A stretch of DNA of 7,361 bases from Caldifarciminota bacterium (GTDB lineage Bacteria; Hydrothermota; E44-bin80), in assembly GCA_023127905.1 (NCBI GenBank), contig JAGMEZ010000357.1, positions 1 through 7,361 on the forward strand, given 5' to 3'. Under the pieces are notes generated by a model. That model saw only the letters and a list, made by a program, of their open reading frames with translations, searched no databases and was not told the origin of the DNA. The translations under genes and the position numbers were made by a program. Positions 1 through 6,309 of the stretch are shown piece by piece. Within the stretch, counting starts at the first letter, position 1. The number at the start of each line of letters is the position of its first letter.

Positions 1-357
1 CCGGGGCAGGTTTACTATAATTCGACAAGGAAACTTGTTTTACAGGGCGCAGATGGAATTGTTTTTGTAGCAGATTCACAGGAGTGGCGAATGGAGGATA
101 ATATCCACAGTTTTAAGAATCTCGAGAAAAACCTTAGAGATAATGGTTATGATATAAAATCAGTGCCGCTTGTGATACAGTATAATAAAAGAGATCTTCA
201 AGATGTTACTAAAATAGAAGATATTAGAAAGGGATTGAATTCAATGAATGTTCCTGATATTCCTACTTCAGCACTGAAGGGTGAAGGTATTATTGATACA
301 TTTAGATTGGTAGGAAATGAGGTTCTAAAGGATCTAAGAAAGAAATTTAATAAATGA
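1..357 (+). CDS. mglA: MglA-like polarity GTPase, C-terminal part (5' end cut by window)
   Basis: The frame is open from base 1 to the TGA at 355-357, giving 118 residues of a protein that is about 195 in the family, so the P-loop and switch 1 are missing. What remains starts with the family-specific G3 motif PGQVYY at bases 1-18; its Gln matches the catalytic switch 2 Gln (Q82) of Myxococcus MglA. It continues through the typical GADGIVFVADSQ segment, the G4 motif NKRD at 184-195 (guanine recognition) and a G5-like TSALKG at 265-282. MglA is a Ras-like switch that marks the leading cell pole and directs gliding or type IV pili, turned off by its GAP MglB. The ATG at 91 is internal, not a start. 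The stop overlaps the next start as ATGA, which suggests translational coupling. Family assignment is by remembered motif similarity. Whether mglB lies upstream cannot be seen. Confidence 0.9.
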   Translation, partial: PGQVYYNSTRKLVLQGADGIVFVADSQEWRMEDNIHSFKNLEKNLRDNGYDIKSVPLVIQYNKRDLQDVTKIEDIRKGLNSMNVPDIPTSALKGEGIIDTFRLVGNEVLKDLRKKFNK

Positions 358-2288
358 AAGAAAGGGAATTTTCGTTTAACAATTTTGCAATTGGAAAGGC
401 GAATCAGCTCGCGTTCCTTTCTGTAAAAAGAACATTAAAGAATCTTGGTGGTGAAATAAATCCTCTCTTTATTTATGCAAAGAAAGGGCTTGGAAAAACG
501 CACCTTATGCATTCAGTAAAAGAAATTCTTCGAGATGAAAATGTTCTTTATGTCGATTGTGCAACGTTTACATCTATACCTGAGGAGGACAGTACTGTTT
601 TTATTCTTGAAAATATCCATCTTATACCTGATGAAGTGAAAAGAAGCATCGATTTGTATAGATTTGTAAATTCTCTTATATCGGCAAAGAAACAGGTTTA
701 TATTACATCACTTTTTCCTCCAGAAGAACTAGGAATATCTGAACAACTTATTGTTCTTGTTAAGGAAGGTCTTACCGTTCCGATATTTAGACCTGAACCA
801 GAACTTGTCGCCAGAATATTCAAGATGCTGAGTAGTGATTATAAAATACCCTTGAGGGATGATGTTATACTTTTTCTATCGGGTTTACCATTCAATGATG
901 TCAGAGAGATAGAGACTGTTCTAAAAAAACTTGATCTCCTTAAAGATATAACAAATGAAATCACTATTGAGCAGGTGAGGGATAATATAGCTTTAGAAGA
1001 AATTGTTCCTGCTGAAAAGGAAACTATTCCCCCAACGGATTCTGAATTTTTTAATTTTCTAAAAGGTTTAAAGGAAGATTTTGAAGAGGGAAAAAGTAGT
1101 TCAAAAGCTATGAATGCAATAAAAGATGAGTATATGCAGAAACTTTATATCTGGAAGATGAAAGGGTTTAATGTACGAATGTTAGAAAAATCAATGGATG
1201 GTTCCATAGATGGAATTATTCAAGCTTTTGTCTCTTTCACATCAAACGTTCAACAACTTTTTGAACTGCAAAAAATATTTGGTACGATTGAGAATATAAC
1301 TACCCCTGAAGAAAAGGAATATTTTGAAAAGAACCTTTTTGATCCAGAGGCAATTTTTGATTTAACAAGGAAACTGAAGAAAATAGAAAAAAGGAAAAAA
1401 ATTAAGGAAGAGTATAATAGATTCCTTGATAGAAGAAAAACCAGAAGTAATTTTGTAATTTTACCATCCAACAGAAGGGCATTTGGGATTTTGAGAAATG
1501 TTCTGGAAGAAAAACAAAAAGTTGATTTCCCTGTCTATATTTATGGTGGAGCTGGATATGGAAAGACACACCTTTTAATTGCTTTCACAAAGAAAATGCA
1601 GGAGTTGTTCGGTGAGAAAATAATTTCTTATATTCCTTCAAAGGTATTAGTTAATGAAATAAACGAAATTTCGGGTGATGATGAAAGAGAGATGTTGATT
1701 GAAAAATTCAAAGGTACGAGTGCTATCTTTTTAGATGATATTGAGGATATTGCGAATGATAGGAAATCAAACTCAGTATTTATTTCTATCCTAAATATAT
1801 TTGGTAAGGAGAAAAAACCCATAGTTATTTCATCAAGAATGCCACCAGGTGATTTAAGCTTGGAAGCACAGTTTGAAGAGTTTTTTTTATCAGGAACCGT
1901 AATTCCCATCACCAAGCTCAAAGATGAAGATAGGAAGGTGATTATTACAAACCTTTTTATTCAGAAAAAAATTTCTTTGTCGGATAAGATAAAAGAATTC
2001 TTAAGCGAAAATCTTACTGGAAATTTCATCAATATAAAAAGAAATGTGGCACAGATTATAAAGAAAGTAGTTGAAGAAAATTTGGAATTCACAATAGATA
2101 GTATTTCTGGTTGTATTGAAATAAAAACCCCCCTATCTGTGGAAGAAAAGTCAGGGGAACCAGAAGAACAGAATCAATCTAAAGATGTGTTTCCAAAATC
2201 CAAAGGAGAAAAAATACTACTTTCTGAATTGGATCAGAAATGGCTATTTTTGAATGAGAGAATCTTTGAAGAATATAACATTCCATAA
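354..2288 (+). CDS. Tandem DnaA-like AAA+ ATPase (degenerate N-module, intact C-module)
   Basis: This 644-residue protein has two DnaA/Hda-like AAA+ modules. Module 1 (about residues 6-210) opens like DnaA domain III (FNNFAIGKANQLA). Its P-loop is AKKGLGKTH (42-50), with Ala for the first Gly, and its Walker B is FILENIH (83-89), with Glu-Asn for Asp-Asp. It keeps a sensor-2-like Arg184. Module 2 (about 366-590) has a complete P-loop, GGAGYGKTH (398-406), Walker B IFLDDIE (458-464) and sensor-1-like VISSRMPP (491-498). The arginine-finger position of DnaA (SRF) reads AQF (505-507). The modules are joined by a charged helical linker (about 225-365), and a short acidic tail ends in an aromatic segment (622-643). 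No DnaA domain IV helix-turn-helix is visible, so a replication-initiator role is unlikely. The start is fixed by an in-frame TAA at 351-353. Function is unknown; the mglA overlap suggests a partner role in polarity or motility. Probably cytoplasmic: I see no signal or membrane segment. Confidence 0.88.
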   Translation: MKEREFSFNNFAIGKANQLAFLSVKRTLKNLGGEINPLFIYAKKGLGKTHLMHSVKEILRDENVLYVDCATFTSIPEEDSTVFILENIHLIPDEVKRSIDLYRFVNSLISAKKQVYITSLFPPEELGISEQLIVLVKEGLTVPIFRPEPELVARIFKMLSSDYKIPLRDDVILFLSGLPFNDVREIETVLKKLDLLKDITNEITIEQVRDNIALEEIVPAEKETIPPTDSEFFNFLKGLKEDFEEGKSSSKAMNAIKDEYMQKLYIWKMKGFNVRMLEKSMDGSIDGIIQAFVSFTSNVQQLFELQKIFGTIENITTPEEKEYFEKNLFDPEAIFDLTRKLKKIEKRKKIKEEYNRFLDRRKTRSNFVILPSNRRAFGILRNVLEEKQKVDFPVYIYGGAGYGKTHLLIAFTKKMQELFGEKIISYIPSKVLVNEINEISGDDEREMLIEKFKGTSAIFLDDIEDIANDRKSNSVFISILNIFGKEKKPIVISSRMPPGDLSLEAQFEEFFLSGTVIPITKLKDEDRKVIITNLFIQKKISLSDKIKEFLSENLTGNFINIKRNVAQIIKKVVEENLEFTIDSISGCIEIKTPLSVEEKSGEPEEQNQSKDVFPKSKGEKILLSELDQKWLFLNERIFEEYNIP

Positions 2289-2291
2289 ATA

Positions 2292-2326
2292 ATTAAGGAT
2301 TTAATGATTTTTATTAAGGTATTAAT
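2292..2326 (+). repeat. Imperfect 14-base direct repeat covering the ribosome binding site
   Basis: ATTAAGGATTTAAT (2292-2305) and ATTAAGGTATTAAT (2313-2326) match at 12 of 14 positions with a 21-base period. Each carries AAGG 5 to 7 bases before an ATG. The second copy serves the real gene at 2327. The first would start a 10-codon frame (2304-2336) that is out of frame and runs over the real start. This may be chance in A+T-rich sequence or a small duplication. Confidence 0.6.
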
Positions 2327-3901
2327 ATGGGGATAAAAGGATCGTTGAAAGAGGCAGGTCTTCCGGATGTAATCCAGCTCATTTCAATGGGACAGAAAAC
2401 GGGTATTTTGACAGTGACCGAAAAAGACAATTTTGGTTCTGTTACATTTTTTAAGGGAAAAATTGTTGATAGCTATTTGATAAATAGAAAGAACAGGATA
2501 GGTAAACTTCTTGTAATTTCAGGGGAAATGACCGAAGAACAACTCTCAAAGGCGCTTGAGATACAACAGAGTACGGGTGAAAAAATTGGCAAAATTTTAC
2601 TAAACGAGAAATATGTTAGAGAAGAAACACTAATTGTTTTTTTAAAACAGCAGATAAAAGAGACAATTGTTGCAATGATGAGATGGGAAAATGGTTACTT
2701 TAATTTCGAACCACGGTTCACAGGAGTTGACGAAGAGATTATTGCAATAAATCCTGCGAGTCTTCTTCTTGAGAGTGCCAGGCATGTTGATGAACTTACA
2801 GGTGTTTCTCTTGATATAATAAGGGAATCGTCAGTTCTTAAACCAGCAGCATCAGAAGAAGAGAGAGTAAATCTTGATGAAAAAGAGGAAAGAGTTTATT
2901 CGTTAATTGATGGAGTAAAAACTTTGAAGGTTATTCTTGGGTTTTCTCCCTTTGATAAATTTGAGACAAAAGAAATAATCTCTTCACTTACAGAGAAAGG
3001 CTATTGTATTATTTTAGAAGGCGTGGTAGATAAGGGGGTTTTGGAAAAGATAGCGGATCATCTTAATCTCGGTATAGCTTTCCTGAGGACCCAGCTCTAC
3101 GACGAGGCAGAAAGAGAGTTTAAACATATCATTAAACTGAATCCAAAAAACTATGAAGCAAGGTTTTATTTATCCATCATTCTCATAAAGACAAAAAATT
3201 ATAAGCAAGCCGAAGAGATACTTCGGAAACTAATTGAAGAAGAACCGCATATTCTAATATATAAGAACAACCTTGGGTATATACTTGATATTAAGGATCA
3301 GACAGATGAGGCATTTGAGCTATTCAAAGAGGCTTCAGAAATGAAGTCATCAGGTATTCCATATTTTAATATGGGTATTATCCTATTCAAAAAAGGTAAG
3401 TATAAATCAGCAAAGGATTATCTGTTAAGAGCGCTAGAGATAGATAAGTTGATGATATTACCACATTTCTTTATTGCTCTGATTTATGTACTTATGGGAA
3501 ATCTTAAAGAAGCAATCCTTGAATTTAAGAATATTATAAAAGAGAAGCCTGATATACCAGTTCTCTATTATAATCTGGGTGTTATCACTGAAAAATTGGA
3601 AAATTTCGACGAAGCTGAAGAGAACTACAAAAAAGCACTTAATCTGACACCGAACTACATCGAGCCACGTATAAGACTTGGCGAGTTGTATTACAAAAAA
3701 GGACAATATTCCAAAGCACAAGATTTCTTTGAGATGATTATTGATGCAGGACTCGGAAATGCGGAGATATTATTAAAATTGGGAAACATATATTATAAGA
3801 TGGGGCGGAATGCAAAAGCTATTGAAAAATGGAAGAAGGCATTAGAACTTGAGCCTTCGCATGAGATTGCAAGAAAAAATATTGAGATGGCAGAAAGATG
3901 A
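2327..3901 (+). CDS. PATAN/DUF4388 domain protein with C-terminal TPR array
   Basis: 524 residues. Residues 1 to about 55 show the PATAN/DUF4388 signature: GSLKEAGLPDVIQLISMGQKTGILTV, broken here as GSLKEAGLPDVIQL and KTGILTV, then FFKGKIVDSY. The type II/IV secretion ATPase N-terminal-like part follows (about 58-130: IGKLL, EQLSKALEIQQ, IGKILL, then the closing W-x-x-G-Y-F-N-F). Residues about 185-235 resemble the winged-helix segment common in these proteins (SLIDGVKTLKVIL). Residues 243-513 hold about eight TPRs, for example NLGIAFLRTQLYDEAEREF and NMGIILFKKGKYKSAKDYL, forming a protein-binding superhelix. No membrane segment is seen. PATAN domains are known in gliding, twitching and phototaxis regulators; in cyanobacteria a PATAN response regulator binds the pilus ATPase PilB. 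A scaffold or adaptor role beside MglA is inference. The start is supported by AAGG at 2316-2319 and an in-frame TAA at 2315-2317. Confidence 0.87.
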   Translation: MGIKGSLKEAGLPDVIQLISMGQKTGILTVTEKDNFGSVTFFKGKIVDSYLINRKNRIGKLLVISGEMTEEQLSKALEIQQSTGEKIGKILLNEKYVREETLIVFLKQQIKETIVAMMRWENGYFNFEPRFTGVDEEIIAINPASLLLESARHVDELTGVSLDIIRESSVLKPAASEEERVNLDEKEERVYSLIDGVKTLKVILGFSPFDKFETKEIISSLTEKGYCIILEGVVDKGVLEKIADHLNLGIAFLRTQLYDEAEREFKHIIKLNPKNYEARFYLSIILIKTKNYKQAEEILRKLIEEEPHILIYKNNLGYILDIKDQTDEAFELFKEASEMKSSGIPYFNMGIILFKKGKYKSAKDYLLRALEIDKLMILPHFFIALIYVLMGNLKEAILEFKNIIKEKPDIPVLYYNLGVITEKLENFDEAEENYKKALNLTPNYIEPRIRLGELYYKKGQYSKAQDFFEMIIDAGLGNAEILLKLGNIYYKMGRNAKAIEKWKKALELEPSHEIARKNIEMAER

Positions 3902-3982
3902 AGAGTTGAGCGATAATATGGGATTGGTTTGAAAGAATTAAGATAGAGGTTGTTAAAAGGGGAAAGTAGATATCAGAGAACT

Positions 3983-3987
3983 GAGGA
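3983..3987 (+). promoter_or_regulatory. Ribosome binding site of cheR, close-set
   Basis: GAGGA lies only three bases before the ATG at 3991, closer than the usual five to nine. An in-frame TAG at 3988-3990 directly before the ATG rules out any earlier start. The short spacing may lower cheR translation. Confidence 0.5.
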
Positions 3988-3990
3988 TAG

Positions 3991-4809
3991 ATGAACGGAG
4001 AATTCGAGTTTCTTAAAAAGATTATCGTTGAAAAAATCGGTTTTTATCCCGACAGGTATAAAAGGAGACCACTTAAGAGAAGAATTGCAGTGAGAATGAG
4101 ATATAATAAGGTAAATTCTTATCTTGAATATGCAAAAATTCTTGAAAAAGATAAGAATGAACAGCGTTTTTTACATAAAACTCTAACTATTAATGTTTCA
4201 AAATTCTTTAGAAATTTTGAAACGTTCAGAAAAATCGAAGAAGAAGTTCTTCCACAACTCTTGTTAGAATATGAAAAAAAAGGAAAGATTTTAAAGGTAT
4301 GGTGTGCAGGATGTGCTACAGGTGAAGAGTGTTATACTATTGGGATGCTTATGGATAGATTTTTGAGAGGAAGGCAGCCATCTGTTCCATTTATCATAAT
4401 TGGAACAGATATAGATAATGATAGCCTGGATATTGCAGAGGTTGGATGTTATAGGAATAATGTTCTTGACGAAACCCCTGAATATTATCTTAAAACGTAT
4501 TTTTTGAAAAATGAAAGATTCTGTGTTTCAGATAGGATAAAAGAAAAGGTGAGGTTCATAAAACTTGATATTGAACAGGAAAATGTTGAATTAAAGGAGC
4601 TGGATCTCGTGCTGTTTAGAAATGTTCTAATTTACATGGAAAAATCTTTTCAGAAGAAAATTCTCTTGATGATTCACAATAGATTAAAGGATGAAGCATT
4701 TTTAGTTCTTGGTAAAGTAGAAACACTTATTGGAGATACAAAATCATTATTCAATATAGTTGATTCAAGAGAGAGGATTTTCAGTAAATGTCAGATTCTC
4801 AAAAGATAA
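3991..4809 (+). CDS. cheR: Chemoreceptor glutamate methyltransferase CheR
   Basis: This 272-residue protein is the size of a standalone CheR. It transfers methyl groups from S-adenosylmethionine to receptor glutamates in chemotactic adaptation, acting against CheB. The all-helical N-domain carries the basic segment YKRRPLKRRIAVRM (23-36) and the family motif TINVSKFFRN (66-75). The SAM site is VWCAGCATGEECYTIGM (103-119), close to the usual W-x-AGCATGEE-x-YS/T. The acidic strand IIGTDID (136-142) contacts the cofactor, and LDLVLFRNVLIYM (204-216) is the conserved late motif. LGKVETL (240-246) replaces the common LGHSESL. There is no fused TPR region, unlike FrzF-type CheR, though TPR proteins flank the che genes. 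It follows an 89-base gap, the longest in the cluster, and its end overlaps cheD by 22 bases. The family call is secure; the receptors it serves are unknown. Confidence 0.96.
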   Translation: MNGEFEFLKKIIVEKIGFYPDRYKRRPLKRRIAVRMRYNKVNSYLEYAKILEKDKNEQRFLHKTLTINVSKFFRNFETFRKIEEEVLPQLLLEYEKKGKILKVWCAGCATGEECYTIGMLMDRFLRGRQPSVPFIIIGTDIDNDSLDIAEVGCYRNNVLDETPEYYLKTYFLKNERFCVSDRIKEKVRFIKLDIEQENVELKELDLVLFRNVLIYMEKSFQKKILLMIHNRLKDEAFLVLGKVETLIGDTKSLFNIVDSRERIFSKCQILKR

Positions 4810-5270
4810 AGGTTAAAATAGCAGATATTGCTGTTGGTTCGAGTCCTGACATTCTGACAACTTTCGGGCTTGGGTCATGCATTGCAGTAATGTTATACGA
4901 TCCTATTGTAAAGGTAGGCGGGATGAATCACTTTCTTCTTCCTAAAAACTCATGTGCAAAGAAAGATAAAAATCTTGCAAAATTTTCCAATACTGGAATT
5001 GAGATTCTTATAAAAAAGGTGAAGGATTTGGGTGCAAAGAAGGAGAGACTTATTGCAAAACTCGCTGGGGGAGCGAACATGTTCCCCGCACTTACCAAGA
5101 ATCCAATTGGACAGAAAAATATTGACGCAGCTATTAAAACCTTGGAGAAGCATTCAATTGACATTGTATCGAAGGATGTAGGTGGAAACTGGGGGAGATC
5201 CGTAGACTTTCACCTCTCTGATGGTAAGGTTGAAATCCGATCATATAAAATTGGGGTTAAAAAGATTTGA
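4788..5270 (+). CDS. cheD: Chemoreceptor glutamine deamidase CheD
   Basis: 160 residues, the normal CheD length. CheD deamidates specific receptor glutamines to glutamates, making sites that CheR can methylate; in Bacillus and Thermotoga it is also regulated by CheC. The catalytic residues are in place: Thr25, Cys31 in FGLGSC (26-31) and His48 in GGMNHFLLP (44-52), each offset by four from Thermotoga Thr21/Cys27/His44. Other conserved motifs are AGGANMF (93-99) and the C-terminal DVGGNWGRSVDFHL (130-143). The ATG lies inside the end of cheR in another frame, with AGGA (4774-4777) ten bases upstream. The stop overlaps the cheB start. No CheC is visible in the window, so CheD is either unregulated by CheC or uses one elsewhere. 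Confidence 0.96.
   Translation: MSDSQKIKVKIADIAVGSSPDILTTFGLGSCIAVMLYDPIVKVGGMNHFLLPKNSCAKKDKNLAKFSNTGIEILIKKVKDLGAKKERLIAKLAGGANMFPALTKNPIGQKNIDAAIKTLEKHSIDIVSKDVGGNWGRSVDFHLSDGKVEIRSYKIGVKKI
5253..5256 (+). promoter_or_regulatory. Ribosome binding site of cheB deciding a TTG start
   Basis: GGGG lies inside the end of cheD, ten bases before TTG 5267. The cheB frame has a TAA at 5258-5260, and the next ATG (residue 16) would remove the acidic pair of the receiver domain. TTG 5267 is therefore the only sensible start. The TTGA overlap with the cheD stop indicates translational coupling. Confidence 0.55.
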
Positions 5271-6295
5271 CAGAACAAATTAGAGTTTTAGTAATTGAAG
5301 ATTCAATATTAATGGTAAATGTGATAACCGAAATGCTCAATAGCGACGAGAGATTGGAGGTTGTTGGATATGCAAGAAACGGCAAAGAAGGAATCCAGAG
5401 AGTTGTTTCATTTAATCCCGATGTAGTAACACTTGATATGGAAATGCCAGTAATGAATGGAATTGATTTCTTAAAGCACATTATGAAAGTACACCCTGTC
5501 CCTGTTGTTATGCTCAGCGCATACACGAAAGATGGTGCGAGGGAAACAATTGAGGCACTTAACCTTGGAGCTGTTGATTTTGTCTTAAAGCCTTCTGGGA
5601 GCATATCGGTTAATATTAGAGATATTAGGAAGGAACTTATTGATAAAATTATCCTTGCTTCAGGGATAAAAAGAGAGAAATTATACTCACTTACACATTA
5701 TGAACCGAGCCCTTTTGATTACACTCCATCCAGTTCAGAGGCAAGGATTATTATTATATGTACTTCAACAGGAGGTCCACGAGCATTGGGTGTAATACTC
5801 TCAACACTGCCAAGTAATTTGAACGCATGTATCCTTGTAATTCAGCATATGCCAGAAGAATTTACTCCCATGCTTGCTGAAAGGCTCAATAAAATTTCTC
5901 CTCTAATTGTTTCAGAAGCAAAGGGAGATGAGTCGTTGCAGAAAGGCAAAGTTTATGTTGCACCAGGTGGTAAACATTTGGAAGTCACAAAGGAAGGGAA
6001 AATAATATTAACAAAAAAGCCGAAGAAGCATGGTGTTAGACCTTCTTGTGATATTACCTTAAAATCCCTTACAGATTGCAAAAAACGGGTTCTTGCAATT
6101 GTGCTTACTGGTATGGGAAAGGATGGTTCAGAAGGATTAGAACATGTAAAAAAAGAGAACGGAATGGTTGTTGTTGAGGATGCTTCGACCTCGGTAATTT
6201 TTGGAATGCCCAAAGCTGCGCTAAAGACAGGATGTGTGGATAAGGTCATTCCACTTTCTAAAATTGCAAAGGAAATAATGGATTTCTCAAGATAG
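5267..6295 (+). CDS. cheB: Protein-glutamate methylesterase/deamidase CheB
   Basis: 342 residues, full length. It removes receptor methyl groups and is activated by phosphorylation, normally from CheA. The N-terminal receiver domain (about 5-120) has the acidic pair Glu11-Asp12, phospho-acceptor Asp57 in TLDMEMPVMNG (55-65), Ser84 in MLSAYT and Lys108 in LKPSG. A linker of about 40 residues leads to the methylesterase domain (about 158-342). Its catalytic triad is visible as Ser167 in CTSTGGP (165-171), His194 in IQHMPEEF (192-199) and Asp286 in LTGMGKDGSEG (280-290). YVAPGGKH (230-237) and VRPSCD (257-262) are further conserved blocks. Both halves look intact, so the protein should respond to a CheA-type kinase, yet none is encoded nearby in this window. 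It starts at TTG overlapping the cheD stop and ends 14 bases before the next gene. Confidence 0.97.
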   Translation: MTEQIRVLVIEDSILMVNVITEMLNSDERLEVVGYARNGKEGIQRVVSFNPDVVTLDMEMPVMNGIDFLKHIMKVHPVPVVMLSAYTKDGARETIEALNLGAVDFVLKPSGSISVNIRDIRKELIDKIILASGIKREKLYSLTHYEPSPFDYTPSSSEARIIIICTSTGGPRALGVILSTLPSNLNACILVIQHMPEEFTPMLAERLNKISPLIVSEAKGDESLQKGKVYVAPGGKHLEVTKEGKIILTKKPKKHGVRPSCDITLKSLTDCKKRVLAIVLTGMGKDGSEGLEHVKKENGMVVVEDASTSVIFGMPKAALKTGCVDKVIPLSKIAKEIMDFSR

Positions 6296-6297
6296 TT

Positions 6298-6302
6298 GGT
6301 GA
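6298..6302 (+). promoter_or_regulatory. Ribosome binding site of the terminal TPR gene
   Basis: GGTGA lies seven bases before the ATG at 6310, in the 14-base gap after the cheB stop. It is among the best-spaced Shine-Dalgarno sites in the cluster and supports this start. Confidence 0.6.
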
Positions 6303-6309
6303 AAGAGTC

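Noticed and set aside
91..357. Separate small gene starting at ATG 91
   Set aside because: The frame is open from base 1 and carries MglA motifs upstream of this ATG, so it is an internal methionine of a truncated gene.
1250..1471. Minus-strand open frame of 73 codons
   Set aside because: It lies wholly inside the ATPase gene. Its Phe/Ser/Leu-rich product is what A-rich coding DNA gives on the reverse strand.
1628..1921. Minus-strand open frame of 97 codons
   Set aside because: Lies over the second AAA+ module, has no recognisable motif and no convincing ribosome site.
354..2288. Replication initiator DnaA
   Set aside because: P-loop and opening resemble DnaA domain III, but there are two modules, no domain IV DNA-binding region, no DnaA-box cluster noticed and no dnaN-type neighbour.
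3458..3721. Minus-strand open frame of 87 codons with hydrophobic product
   Set aside because: Reverse complement of the TPR region; composition is an artefact.
4928..5164. Two overlapping minus-strand frames within cheD
   Set aside because: Both lie inside a gene whose catalytic residues are all intact; neither shows a known family.
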